NCBI GenBank assembly: GCA_019022495.1 | Contig: JAFEKR010000017.1 | Coordinates: 744,001-808,000, forward strand | Direction of reading: 5' to 3' | Source of the DNA: Epichloe hybrida | Lineage: Eukaryota; Ascomycota; Sordariomycetes; Hypocreales; Clavicipitaceae | Length of the DNA stretch: 64,000 nucleotides | In this document: piece by piece, positions 9,313 through 22,300 of the stretch | How the letters are laid out: the number at the start of each line of letters is the position of its first letter | How positions within the stretch are numbered: position 1 is the stretch's first letter | The notes under the pieces: generated by a model | The model's database searches: none | What the model was told of the DNA's origin: nothing | Seen by the model: the letters and a program-made list of their open reading frames with translations, nothing else | Translations under genes and position numbers: made by a program

Positions 9313-10851
9313 GATGAGAATATTGGACGGGTTGGGAAATGATGCAGTGTTTTCTTTGGAGTTTACGCTGCAAGAAGCTGTTAGGAGGCTTCATCGTAGT
9401 TGGGGCGCGGATGGGCGAATTGATTTATATAGGAGTACGTTGTGTATTCGTGAGAAGATGACAATGCAATTCCGAGATGCTGCCAATTCGGGCGGGCTCA
9501 GTCGTGCCATGCCGGCGAAGTTCTTCAGGAAAAGATGGTTCGGAATGGAGGATCAGCAGGGAGGAATCGAGTCGGCCACGCACCTACCAGGAATCTCGCG
9601 CGGAGGCAAGACATGATTCTGAGACAGCAAGGCACCAGACCAGACTCAACGGGAAATCTCCCATCAGACTGCCACAACGGATGGCAGATCTGTCACATTC
9701 TCCATTTTCCAAGCAGACTGGCAGACTGGCCGTGCATTCCATATGTGTGAAGATGGCTCAAGCATGTCAGGAAACATCGTCGGCATTCGGCATGTTTGTT
9801 TCTGTCGTGGTTGGATTTCTGCAATCTTCTTGCACCACGCGCCCATCAAAAGTGCTACAATGCCGTCTCTTGCCGAACTGGACCAACTTGTCGTGGCGGC
9901 TCGCTGCGTGGGCGCCGAGAATGTCCTCACCAGCCCGCCCACGTCCAAGACCGCAGCTACGCAACCATGTCCTCCATATGCAATGAATGATGGAGGCCTG
10001 TTCCTGACGCTTGGTGTATTCTGTCTGCCTCGGCCAGGTCAGGTTTGCTGCGGAACCGCCGTGGGTTACACGCCAGAGGGGACCATTTGTGTCTCTGGCA
10101 TTGTCAACCAGGTAGCTTCCGCTCTTGACGGTCAACCTATTTTCTGATCGAATCGGTGCATGCTTGCTTGCATTCGTCGTGCCAAACTTCCATCACAACT
10201 CAGTGCCCCATGAACCACACGTGGAATTCCGCAGCTCGTTCTCTTGATCTCGTGGGACCATGCAAGACACTTGCATTCTGGACTAAAAGTTCGCGGAGGT
10301 AATGTCTCACTAGGACAATGTCGCTGAAACAAAATCTTTCCTACCGAGCTGTAGCCACCATCCCGCCACTTCCCGATGATATAGTCGACCGCGAGTCTGA
10401 CGGTGCTTTTTGCTTCGTGTTCCTGCCCACCCTCGACTGTCGCCGAAGCAAATTTCGTACCTTGTCGTATGTCAACTTGTCAACCACCTCATGACTGGAA
10501 GGCGGCGTCACGTAGTCAAGGTATATCGCCCACGGCAGTGGCGAAGCATGATCCGCAATATCTCAACTACCCTATTCCAGGAACTCCAAAATGGTCGAGG
10601 GTACCTCATCTTTTTCGCGAGCAGGATCAGCCCATACAATCAGAACGAATGTGTACGTGTACAGTCAATTTGTGAGACACGGGATATTCGGAAGTACATT
10701 CTTTCAATTGCCAGTGTATATCCTCTCCAAGGGCCTATAAACCGTTTGTGATGAGTCACTCCGTGACTTGGAGCCGTTCACATTGTCCATGATGCTCTTG
10801 TGTGGTAGATCATCACGCCGCCCATTACTGTGACCAAGAGTCGAGTAGAGG
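9313..10851. other. Gene-poor stretch before the transposon block
   Basis: This 1.5-kb stretch has normal base composition and no RIP signature. It holds the promoter of the secreted protein gene (a TATATAG lies near 9425). ORFs of 60-134 codons occur on both strands, but none shows a domain, signal or plausible splice continuation that I recognise. It ends at the first target duplication (10,852). Confidence 0.5.
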
Positions 10852-10856
10852 ATCTC

Positions 10857-11090
10857 TGTTGGAATCCCACCGCAAGCGCTCAACCGCATGCAGGCAACTT
10901 GGACACTAGGACTCACCTAACTGGTTACTTTTCCGGACCTTTAGTAAATACATAGTACAGTTTATATAGGCAAGATTACACACCCTATAGTACAGGTACT
11001 TAGTTATTTAAACCGTAGTCCACGCCCTCTTATAGGATTAGGTAACTTAATCCACACCTTCATTTCTAATCCTAGCTACTCGGTCTAATA
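10857..11090 (+). repeat. 5' LTR of Cop-A copy 1
   Basis: This is 234 bp, equal in length to its partner at 29,254. The first 80 or so bases keep many CA/TG steps; the inner part is RIPped and ends GTCTAATA, where the partner has GTCCAACA. The bases after it, TAGTAGCA, would read TGGTAGCA before RIP, a possible tRNA-Met-type primer-binding site. Confidence 0.93.
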
Positions 11091-12319
11091 TAGTAGCAAT
11101 TACTTAGTGTTCATAATACAAAGACCCTTCTTTCTAATTAATACCTTTATTAAGTTAATTCTAATTAATTAATTATTAAATTTAGTATATCCTAGTAAGA
11201 GGATAGGGTTTAATCACAATCATTAATATTATAATTAGGCAACCCCTAGTAGCAAGGAAGATTTATATAGGCTAAAGTTTAATAAATTATAATAATAATA
11301 ACATAGGATATTATTAAGATATCTAAGGAAACTAATACTACTTAAGGCTATAAGCTAGTAGTTAAGCTATAGAAACCCTATTATTAGGACCTATGGTTTA
11401 AGATAATAAAGGTAAGAGCTATTAAAGATAGGATTTAGGTTTTTATTAATCCTAATTTAATAATAACTCTTAACTACCCACCTAAGCCGCTAATCCTAAT
11501 AGGAAAAGGGACTCTAGTAGCAAGAAAAGTAGTAATTATAGCTTTAACCGCTTTACTAGAAAACCAGACTAAAGGGCCTTAAACACGCTTAAGAATATTA
11601 ATATCTAGAGTTATAAGTAATTAGTAATAACCTTAAGAAAGCTCTCCTCCTATAAGCATTACTCCTATTATTAACTTAACTAAAGAGGGATACTTTAAAT
11701 ACCCTTAATAACTAGATAATACTAAGGATAGCGCTTAGTATATAGTTCTTAATAAATAATATTAAGTATTTAATAGTTAGTATTAGAGTCTATTAAAGAC
11801 TATAAGAGAATACTATAATTAGTTTATTATAATGCTTAGAAATAAGTATAAGCAAATAATCCTATAGTATATCTTGCTTTATAAGAAGCTTAGAGAGCTT
11901 ATAAGGAATATAATGCCCTTAAATAGAATAATTAGGTATTACACTAAGGTTAACTTTAATAAAGTTATTAAGCGTAGCCTAGTAAAGGTTAATATTAATA
12001 AATAGCTTGCTAATGCGTTAATTAGCTATAAGTAATGTTTTTAAGTAAATTGCTTAATTATAAAAGGCAACTCTCTAATTAAGATGATTAATAATGCTAT
12101 TAGCACCTGATTCCCTTTAATTTCAGCTTAAATTAATTCACTAATCTTTACTGCTAAGATTAAGGGTAAAACCCTTAATTTCTACTTTATAATTATAAGG
12201 ATTAGGTATCTAATTAAAGCCTAGGGAAGATCTCAAAGCAAATCCAGAGAATCTTTTAGAGTAGAGCTAACTCTTAATAGTTAGACTAAAGAAGATCTTA
12301 ATAAGGGAGATAAAAAGCC
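11091..12319 (+). pseudogene. RIP-degraded gag region of Cop-A copy 1
   Basis: Plus-strand reading gives gag-like, Lys/Asn-rich fragments broken by many TAA/TAG. It is colinear with 35,232-36,405 in the second Cop-A copy, which shows it is element sequence. It is cut by the Cop-B insertion close to the zinc-knuckle codons, which resume at 25,511. Confidence 0.8.
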
Positions 12320-12577
12320 TGTTGGATGCACCAAGGTCCTGCGCAGGTAATAAATCCCGTATAAATTAAAGTCGATGATAGTTAGATAGATAGCTAGGAA
12401 AGAGGGAGAAGAGAGGGAAAGTCTAGATGCTAGAAAAGGTAGGCAAAATCCGTATATGGGGCACAAAAGGGGGTGGCAAATTAATGCAGCCAATCACATC
12501 ACATGCATCGCGCCGGACCCACAATTAGTCCGGTCTTTAGCCACGATTAAACCAATAAAGATCCGAAGGAATTAACA
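12320..12577 (-). repeat. 3' LTR of Cop-B copy 1
   Basis: Plus-strand ends are TGTTGGATGCACC and GGAATTAACA. The outer (left) edge is little mutated; the inner (right) edge is RIPped. Confidence 0.93.
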
Positions 12578-12758
12578 CTAGCAATCTCTCTTTTTCCTTT
12601 GTAGCTAAAGAGCTTAAAAACGTAATAAAAATCAGATTAAAGGAAAGTGTACATAAGTAAATCCCTTAATAGGAATCCGCTACTCTAATTAGCTATCGCG
12701 GCATTAGTTAATTAAATTAATCCGTTAGTCCTTGCCTAAGCTCCTATCCCCTAATATC

Positions 12759-12960
12759 TGTGAGGCCCTACTCACAACACCAGCGCGCCAGCGCACCACC
12801 AGGCGGGCGCACCACGCCCTAGGGCTAGGTCCACGTGACACTAGCGAGTCACTACCTATAAGTTAGCAACTCGCACACATAACACACTTAGACCTAGCAA
12901 GCTTTAGTTAATATATAAACGCCCCTATACCTCTTACCTAGCTATCCCTTTATTCTTATA
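12759..12960 (+). repeat. 5' LTR of Gyp-A copy 1
   Basis: It starts TGTGAGGCCCTACTCACAAC and ends TTCTTATA, the RIPped form of TTCTCACA seen in the 3' copy. The left, outer part is GC-rich and nearly free of RIP. Confidence 0.95.
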
Positions 12961-15900
12961 ATTCTAAAGCTTCTCCTACTAGCTACCTAAGAGTAATATA
13001 GGGGGGAGAATAACCTAATCCACTAGAACTATACCACGTATTACTTAGAATTAGCTAGATAATAGTAACACTATAGCTAGGGACGTGCTACGTTCTATAA
13101 CCCTATCTAAAGCCATACCCTTTACTATAGCAGCAGAAGAGGCAGTGGTTAGGGAGCGAATTGCCTAGCTTAAGCAACTTAAGGAACTATAGGATTAAGA
13201 AAAGGAGCTTACTAACTTAATATAATCTTACAGAGAACTAGCAAAAAGGGGCTAAAAGGATAGTTTATCCTTAAGCCTTAGTAGCTAAGAAGTTAAGGTC
13301 TAAAATATTATAGAACTCTAATACCCTACAAACCCGTAGAAGTATAAGATATAGCTTAATAACCTTAGCTATGCCTTTAAGGGGGCGAAGAAAAAGTATC
13401 ACTAGGATAACTAAAAGATTCTCTTTACACTTAACTATATATATACGAACTATTGGGCTAGATAGGACTGATATGTTAAAGAACAACTAGCTAATAGTTA
13501 GGATTATCCTAAGGATAACTAGGACAAGTTCTAAGACTAGACCCTTACGCTACTTAAAGACTCCATAAGTTATAATATATAAATAGCCACGCAGCTAGAA
13601 AACGCGAAGCAAAAGGAGAGCTAGAGTCCTATTAAGTTTAGCATCTACTTGGATTCGCTAGAGAAACACCTGGAATAAGCTCTAGAAAAGACCTATGCTC
13701 TTACATTCTTTGTAAAATTACTTCCTAACTTATAAGATTATATTAACCTACACACGGATATCACTAGTCTAACACAAGAAGATATTATATAACTTGCCTA
13801 GCGATTCTAGGAGGTAATATTAAAGAATAAGCAAAAGCTAAACGATTTAGAAAAGAAGGGGCTGTATAAGGTAGCTTAACACTAAAGACATAACTCCCTA
13901 TAAGGGCATTAGCCAAATAGGGACTAAAGAGATAAGGATAAGGACAAGAAAAAGACCCTAGCCACTTACCTAAATAATAATAGACTATAAGGAAGAAAAT
14001 AGTGCTATAACTATAGTAGTATAGAGCATTTCTTCTATAATTATAATAAGCTAAGGAAAGACTAATAAGAAGGTTAGGAAAACTCCTAGAGGTAGAAGTA
14101 AAAGCCCTTACCTCTACCTTAGACACTAAGGTACTAGTAGGACGCTAATTCTATACACTAGTTACTATCCATAGGCATAAAGACATTAAAATAGCAGCGG
14201 ATCTTAATAGTTACGCTAAGATTAATATTATAAGCGCCTAATTCACATAGACTTACAAGCTTAATTAGGCTAAGGCTATAACACCTATCTTAAAGGTAGT
14301 AGGGGCTTTAATAGTCCCCTAATATAGTGTCTATAAGGTGCCTATTTTAATTAAAGATTTATAGGGCAAAGAGAGAGACCTTAAGTTACTATGTGTAGCT
14401 ATTAATAGGGACCTAAGAGCAGAGGGAAGCCCTGTATTAATTAGAATACACACGCTTATAGAAGAATACATATATCTCTGCTTACACTCATAAGAATAGT
14501 GGTTTAAAAAGAGAAAGGTAGCCTTTTTACTACTAACTCCCCGTAAGTTCGCAAAGGTAACGCATAACAAGATAATTATATATGCTATTATAGGCGTGAT
14601 AAAAGATGAGTTTATCCCTCTTAAAGACAAAGAGGAGGTAAAAGTATACAAAACTATTAAAGATATCCTAGAGGAACTACGCAAATTTAAAGATATATTT
14701 GCATTAGATAAGGCAGGGAGCCTCCTATTAAAGAAGTTAACTAACCACGTAATTAATCTTATACTAGGAGCTACACCCCTATACAGACTAATCTATCCTC
14801 TCTCCTAAAGCAAACTTAGGGAGCTCTAGGAATATATTAACAATAACCTAAAGAAAGGCCAGATAAGACCCTTAAAGAGCCTAGCGGGCGTGCCTATCCT
14901 ATTTATGCTAAAGAAGGATAGAACGCTATAGCTATGCGTTAACTATTAAGGACTTAATAAGGTAACATAGAAGAATCACTACGCTCTCCCCCTAATTTTA
15001 GAGATCCTTAATTAATACTAAGGGGCCTGTTTCTTTTCCAAGATTAATATTAAGGACGCGTACTACTAAATTTACATTAAAGAAGGTAATAAATAGAAGA
15101 CAGCTTTTCACACACATTACGGGCACTACAAGTACCTTATAATGCCTTTTAGGTTAACAAATGCCCTAGTTACTTTCTAGAGTTATATCTATAAAGCGCT
15201 ACACAGGCTAGTTAACACTATTTATATAGTGTATTTAGATAATATCTTAATCTTCTCTAAGACAAAGGAGGAGCACACTAAACACATTAAGCAAGTCCTT
15301 AAACACATAAGGTTAGCGGAGTTATACGCGAAACCCTCTAAGTGCTCTTTCTACAAGGAATTAGTAAAATTCCTAGGGTTTATTCTCTTTATTAATAGGA
15401 TATTAATAGATACTTACTAGGTTAATATAATTAGAGAATAGAAGGAGCTAATAAGTTTTAAGGATATATAGTCATTTCTTAGGTTCTATAACTTCTACTA
15501 ACGGTTTATCTATAGATACTCTGGAATTATAGCATCTCTTTATGTATTAATAAAGGGTAGTTAAAATAGCATCTAGACTAGGAGGTTTATATTTAGAGAA
15601 AAGGAGTGGTTAGCGTTTAACTAGCTAAAAGATGCCTTTTAGTAAGCGCCTCTACTCTAATACTATAACCTAAGTTAGGTAGTGTGTATTAAGACAGATA
15701 CCTTGATTTTCGTAATAGTAGGAATCCTATCTTAGCAAGATAATAAGGGCTATTAGTATCTAGTAGCTTTTTAGTTAAGGAAGTTTACAGACACTAAACG
15801 TAACTATAGCATAGCTAATTAAGAGCTGCTTACTATAGTAAAGTTATTTAAACACTAGTAATATTATATTAAAGGCATAGAGATACCTATAGAGGTCCTA

Positions 15901-17860
15901 TTAAACTATTATAACCTATAGACCTTTATAAGGCAGTAGAAGCTAAATAGAAGATAGGCACGATAGTATATGTTCCTCTACCCTTTCTATTTTATAATTA
16001 AGCATAGACTAGGGAAGAGCAACCCCATAGATACACCATTAAGAAGGTCTAATTATAAGGGCAAACCTATATTAAATAGGGCGCTCCTACTAGAGCTTTA
16101 AAGGAAGATAGCAGATATCTTTATAGTAGAAGAAGAAGTACTAATGTATTAAAGAAGTTATAGCATAACGCTAGTCTTAGAACCCACTAAGGTAAGAGTA
16201 GCCTAGGTGGAAGGCTAGTTAGCCACTATAGATCTGGTAATAGGTTAGCTAAACAAGGGTAATTTTAAGGAGAAAGTAGTGTATGTTTAAGACATCAGTA
16301 TAGTATAAGTAATTTAGGGGGCTATTATATTACTAAATCCCTACTAATTCGCGGCAAATAAACTATTAGCATAACTACTATAGAAGGCATAGGACTAAGA
16401 TCTAGATTTATAAAAGCGCGGAGGTAAGGTTAACTCCTAAGTAAAAGGGAGGGGAAAAGCTAGTCTATAGTTACATAGCGTAAGGGGCCTCCTAATATAC
16501 AAAGACTAGGTAGTTATTCCACGGGAGCCTATCTTGTAACAGGAGCTTCTATAGCTACACTATAACAATTTATTAGCGGGTTACTTCAGGACTAAATGCA
16601 CTCTAGAGCTGCTAAAACATCACTATTAGTAGCTAGTAATAAGTAAAGCTATTTTAGACTATATATCTAGCTACAGAGTATACTAGCGCGTTATAGCAAG
16701 ATAGCACTGCCCCTATAGAAGCCTTAAATTACTGCTAATACTAAGGCAACCGTAGGCAGAGATCTTAATAGACTTTATCATAGGTTTGCTACTAGTGCGG
16801 CTAGGCAAGCGAGAAACTAACGTAATCCTAGTAATTATAGACTAATTTACTAAGTACTCTGTCTTCCTTCCTATAAAGACTATAATTAACGTAGCCGAAT
16901 TAGCAGAGTTATTCTATAAGGAGATCAAGCTACAATTTAGAGCGCTAGAGGGCATTGTGTCTAATAGAGGATTAGTATTTACAAGCTAATTCTAGTTAGA
17001 GGTATATTACTAGTTATATATGAAGCGAAGGCTTTTAATAGTATTTTACCCCTAAACTAATAGGCAGATAGAGAGGATAAATTAGGTGCTTAAGTATTAC
17101 CTATAATGTTTTATTAAAGAGAACTAATAACTATAGCTAAAGCTACTCCTAATAGCCTAATTTACATGTAATAATGCTATTAATAGGATAATAGGCTACT
17201 TCCCTAACTACGCTCTTATAGGCTATTTACCTAAGTTCTGCCTTACTCTTAAGGGCAAGAGCATAGAGGGGGAGGTCCTAGAGGCTTATGCGTGTATTAA
17301 AAAGCTATATAAGGTTAGGGAGAAACTAGCGTATAACTAGGTAAGGGCCACTAAAGCATAGGCGAAGTACTACAACCAGAGACATTAGCTAATAACCTTA
17401 AAAAGAGGAGACTTAGTACTACTATTAGCAAAGAATATTAGGCTTAAGGACGCGAAACGGAAGCTAAACCTAAGATTTATTAAGCTATTTTGGATACTTA
17501 ACGCTATAGGTAAATAAGCGTACTGACTGGCGCTACCTAATAAGTATAGCTAACTATATAACGTGTTCTACGTTAGCCTATTAGAGCTATGGAATCGCTA
17601 GGAAGACGCCCTAGATAAGGACATGCTGATACCAGACCTTAAAGACAATAACGACAAGTTTAAAGTCAAAGAAGTTAGGGATTACAGGAAGACGCGTAAA
17701 GGCAATAAATACCTAGTAAAATAGAAGGGCTAGCTAAGCGAATATAATTAATAGGTAGTGTTAGAAGATATAGAAGGCGCTTAACGCGTAATTTAAGCTT
17801 TCTATTAAAGTAAAACAAGTAGAAAGTATAGCAAGATATAATTAAGTTATAAGTAATAAG
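12961..17860 (+). pseudogene. RIP-degraded gag-pol of Gyp-A copy 1
   Basis: Gag spans about 13,080-14,100 and ends in a zinc knuckle whose Cys codons have become Tyr (CYNYSSIEHFFYNYNK near 14,010). RT is best read at 15,121-15,420: YLIMPFRLTNA, then YLDNILIFSKT where active elements have YLDD. The region from 14,596 matches the segment upstream of gypsy RT (LRKFKDIFALDKA, YRLIYPLS). Integrase follows at about 16,500-17,400 and a chromodomain-like end near 17,680 (RKTRKGNKYLVK, then GQLSEYN). Stops are almost all TAA or TAG. It cannot be expressed as a polyprotein. Confidence 0.88.
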
Positions 17861-18299
17861 GGATAAGGTAATTATAAAAAAGGCCTGGCCTTATTAGCTA
17901 CTATCACACTCTAATTAAAACCCTTATTAGACTATTTGCTAAATAATAAAAGAAAAGATACCTATAAGGAGGGGAGTCTCATAGGAAACCCTTCTATGGT
18001 TACCCCCTTATACGTTAAAATAACGCTATTACAAAGGAGGTACTTAGCGCCCTCGCTCTTATCCTCCTAAACCACTACCTTTATTGCCTAGAAAAACTAG
18101 TGCTTCACCACCCCCTAGGGCACGAATCCTAGATCGTAATATTACAGCTATAAAGTTATTTTTCTCTTTTAGGAATCATAATATATAGTGTAGTTTAGCT
18201 ATAAAAGTTAGTAAATAGGTAGTAAAGGAGGAGCGATAACTTATAATCCCTAGGGTAGGGTAGGATATATAGTAACTAAAAGTTACTAGCGTGAAATAA

Positions 18300-19040
18300 T
18301 ATACTAATTATACGTAGCCGAAGCGGCCTACCTAGGGAGTAAGCAAAGGTCTAGAGAACACGCAATAAAACATACCTAATAGACCTTAGTAGCCCCAGTT
18401 AAACCAAAGGAAACATGATAAGCTATGTTAGCGTAATCAAACCCTAAAATAAGGTTTAGACAATAAGTGCTAAAACAGCGGCAAGTTACCTTAGAAAACA
18501 TATAATTATTAGGGTTATTAGGGTCCTGATCGCTTAGGGCATCTATTAAAGTTTTTACCTAATTAAGGATAGTAAGAAAATCTAGAAAATCCCTTTATAT
18601 AGTTAGCATTGCCTAGAGAGATATAGGCGATTAGGGACCGAAAGAGTAAAGAATATAATATACTTACTATCTCGTAAGTATTGCTACGTTTAACACACTA
18701 GATATAATACTTTAAATGTTTCCCTTTAATAATAGTGGTTAGCGCGCCGGGGAATTAATAGTTAATCTGAGGGATGTTAGGCTTAGCTAGAGAATTCTTC
18801 TTAAAGTCCGCGTAACCTATACGCAGATAATACATATAGGAACATCCTCTTAAATAGATGTTAGGGATAGCTATAATAATAACGCTCTTAACGCTTTCCC
18901 TATCTAATTCTATTCTGATAATAAGGCGAGTAGTAAAGGTAAAGTTATAGTAACTAACAATATAATAGTATCTAGGGAAAAGTTTGCTATAAATAAGAAA
19001 GGGAAAAGTTAGTAACACAATAGGGAGTTATAGGTGAATT
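18300..19040 (-). pseudogene. Antisense ORF region between pol and 3' LTR of Gyp-A copy 1
   Basis: On the minus strand, 19,018-18,755 is open for 87 codons, with TFPFLIYSKLFPRYYYIVSY and, further on, NIYLRGCSYMYYLRIGYADF. The frame continues leftward through a TAA (a probable former CAA) into FPGALTTIIKGK. The same protein sequence is read on the plus strand at 63,583-64,000 in the second Gyp-A copy, which is inverted. Retention in both copies as a protein-level match suggests the ancestor carried a gene here on the strand opposite gag-pol. Function unknown; the true start and any splicing are not visible. The left limit is approximate. Confidence 0.6.
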
Positions 19041-19156
19041 TATACTTAAACACTAATATTATTTGTTATTATTTTAGTATAGCTACTACTTAGCGAATAG
19101 CTATATAGTACTCACTAAAAGCCGTTCAGGAGCCTGGCTAAAAGTAAGGGGGTAAT

Positions 19157-19358
19157 TATGAGGCCCTACTCACAACACTAGCGCGCCAGCGTACCACTAG
19201 GCGGGCGCACCACGCCCTAGGGCTAGGTCCACGTAACACTGGCGAGTCACTACCTATAAGTTAGCGACTTGCACGCATAACACACTTAGACCTAGCAAGC
19301 TTTAGTCAATATACGAACGCCCCCATACCTCTTGCCTAGCTATCCCTTTGTTCTCACA
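19157..19358 (+). repeat. 3' LTR of Gyp-A copy 1
   Basis: 202 bp. The inner edge reads TATGAGG (RIPped TGTGAGG), and the outer edge TTCTCACA is intact. It is followed by ATATC. Confidence 0.95.
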
Positions 19359-19363
19359 ATATC

Positions 19364-22300
19364 ATAGGTCTCTTTACCTATCCTTTAATATAAATTATTA
19401 ATTCGTTTAAATTAATCAAAGAGGAAAGTAATAAATTCAGCAATGCTTTTATTATCGCATCTGCTAGATTATTATTGCTGTTAATCCATCTGACTTCGTA
19501 AATCTCATGCCTTTTATACAATTAATAAAGAGCCATAATATTAATTATTAGTCTCTTCTCCTTTATGGTTCCTAGCTTCATAAGACATTTATATAATAAA
19601 AAAGAATTAGTATAAAGAATTATAGGAATTCAAGGCATCTTTAATCAATCCATGATCTAATATAAAGTTATGGAAACTACGTAGGTAATATCTACGCCTT
19701 AAACCATACTATATAACTTAGAGGTAAGCATACTATAAGTAACTCTCTTACTCTTTATTAAGCTATATGTAATAATATTACCTTTTATAATAAAGGTATT
19801 ATTATCTTGCATTATCTCATTACTAATCACAATCACGTATCTAATCTATAAGCTTAAATCCTTATTATTAGCAAGCAATCTATCTACGAACACAAAGAGC
19901 TTTGCCTCCTTAAGGACCAAAGGAATATATCGCAGTCCGCGCTATTAGTTCTCAATCTGCCATTTAAGGCGTTTATTAAGACATATAATATCTTCTATAA
20001 AGGGCTCTTAGTGTTAAGCTGCAATTAAAAGGTTATATAAAGCCTCCAGTTAACACATAGTTATAATATAGCTTCCTCGCGCTTATTACTCTATATAATC
20101 TTGCTTTACTGTTAGGGATTAAGAATTAACTTCCTTAATCTTCTAGCTCTAGCCTTTTTAGGTTAAGATTAGCAAGTTATTAGTGTTTTAGGTTAAGATA
20201 TAGCCATTAAAGATAAGGGGATTCTTAGTAGTTAATTGTTGCTTTTCTTTAGCTATGAAATTAGCCTTCTAGAGCTCTTTCTCTTCTTTTTAAAAGAAGT
20301 TATCATCGCTTAGGCCTAATATATCATTAGTTTGCATTCTAATAATACCAAAGAGGTTCTTATTATTTAGGGCTATGATTAATAAGCAGGGATTATAGGT
20401 TAAAGTTATTATATTAAGGTTATCCCTATAGTAACAGAAGTACATTGCCCACTAGTAAGTTCCGGCCTCTATAATCCTATAAAGAGGTCTAATTAATTTG
20501 ATTATAGTCCCTTCTAGAAAGAGATATATAATTTGCTTTAGCAATCTCACGATAATTAGCCTCGTTAGCACCGTGTGTAATTAAGTGTAGGCTTACGTGA
20601 TATCACAAATCTAAAGGTAAATACCTCTTCTTCTTAATAATAAAGTAATAGCTACAATAAGTTATTAGCTTGCTTATTAAATTATTAGCGATTGCGTTAG
20701 GATGAATTCCTTTCCTTTGTCATTATAGCCTTGTATAATAAGATAAGATTTCTCGTATAGCAAGTCCGTTCCTTTGCCTTTAATCTCTCTAACTATATAA
20801 GAATCAAAGATTCTATAGCCTCTATGCTTCGCTAGGTTAAACTTAATAAATTTAAATATATTATAAGCTTATAAAGCATTAATCTTAGCTTAATTAGATT
20901 ACTTAAAGGGTTTTCCTAGGGTTATAATCTTCCCTTCTTAGCGGAGCTAAAGGGCAAGGTTCTAATTAGCCTCTTCCTTTACTATAAGGAATACTATACT
21001 TAGTATCCCTCTAGTTATAATCTCTTAAATAAAGGCCTTCTCTTAATCTTTATTTATAAGTATATAGAGCTAAACTAGGCTAATGTCCTTCTTAGGGCTA
21101 TAAGGTTTTCTTTTCCTTACTTTTATTCCTTTAGGGCGTAGTAATAAGTCTTTAACTTAATAGCTTCCCCTTAGGGCCTTTTAGGCTTTACAAGCCTCTT
21201 TATTAGACTCTCCCACACTTATAAATTACACTATAAGGGCCTTTCTTAGTCTCCCTTATCTTCTCTTAGCTAGTGTCTACGGCTCTTTACCTTCTTCTAT
21301 TAGAGAATCTCTTTTATTAGTAGTAGTTAGTTATATAGCTTCTCTTTCCTTTACATTACTTAGCTATTACTCTAGCAGATTATAGGGCTTTATCTCCTAC
21401 TACTCTAGCCCCTCTATAATACATAGGTCTTTATAGTAAGGCTTTACTACTATAGAGCAAAACTTTACTAGGCCACAGGGTATATTAATAGTATAAGTCT
21501 CTCTATTAGTAGTAAGCAGCTTATACAAGCTATACTAGCTACCTTTCTCTCTCCATATACATATATTAGCCTATAAGGGCAGCTAATATATAGGCGCTAT
21601 ATTAGGGCCATTCTAGGCTCTAAGGGTATTATAGACCTGCCATAAAGCTAGAAGACATTAGACTTTATCCGTTACCTTACAAATTACCTTAGCATATTAA
21701 ATAACAAAGACACTTAGTAGTAACTTATCTATTATCCATAGGTAGCCTCTAAAGACTAGCATGGTTAGGATAATACTATTTAGGCCTATAAAGTCATTAA
21801 TAGCCTTAATAGCTATTTAGAGGCATTACTCTAGCGTAAGCTCTATTCTAATTAAGTCTATAATAATATTATAGGCTTATTGTAGAGGTCCGTAGTATCT
21901 CTTAACTTTTCCAATGCTATTATAGGCTTTAATCAGTATCTCACCGGTTTTAATTAACATTAATTAAGCATAATACCTAAATTTAGCAGAAGCAAAGTTA
22001 TTACTAGCATCATAGATAATCTAATCTAGAGGTCCAAGATAAGTATCAATCCAACATTCACGGATTACGTCCTAGATATCTCAAGCCTTTTGCTTCTTTA
22101 GATTAAGGAATTAGGCTACTTAGAATAAGGTTACTAAATCAATAATATAAAGCACTAGTTAGCTATTGATTTACATAATATTAATAATAATCTCATAGTT
22201 AAATTCATAGTTATCTTTAATTATAAACTTAAATTAACCAGGGGCCTTTCTATGTATCTAGGAATAGTAGCAGACTTTAGTTAATTCCTTAATTACCTAG

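Larger units (their letters stand above)
12759..19358 (+). mobile_element. Gypsy LTR retrotransposon Gyp-A copy 1, nested in Cop-B copy 1
   Basis: The 6.6-kb element has 202-bp LTRs (12,759-12,960 and 19,157-19,358) and a perfect ATATC target duplication (12,754-12,758 and 19,359-19,363). The polypurine stretch AAGTAAGGGGG precedes the 3' LTR. Order is gag, protease, RT, RNaseH, integrase, then a chromodomain-like end, as in chromovirus-type Ty3/gypsy elements. A 1.3-kb region between pol and the 3' LTR carries an ORF on the opposite strand. Confidence 0.95.

Noticed and set aside
8486..9616. Plus-strand ORF of 376 codons
   Set aside because: It covers the minus-strand secreted protein with its clean signal peptide. 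The plus-strand product is Pro-rich read-through of Gly codons.
9743..10147. Plus-strand ORF of 134 codons
   Set aside because: No domain, signal or neighbouring exon could be supported, and overlapping ORFs of similar length exist on the other strand.
14596..15420. Open frames in Gypsy RT as separate genes
   Set aside because: They are surviving windows of a RIPped gag-pol flanked by stops in the same frame.
18755..19018. Minus-strand 87-codon ORF as a host gene
   Set aside because: It is repeated in both Gyp-A copies and lies inside the LTRs, so it belongs to the element.
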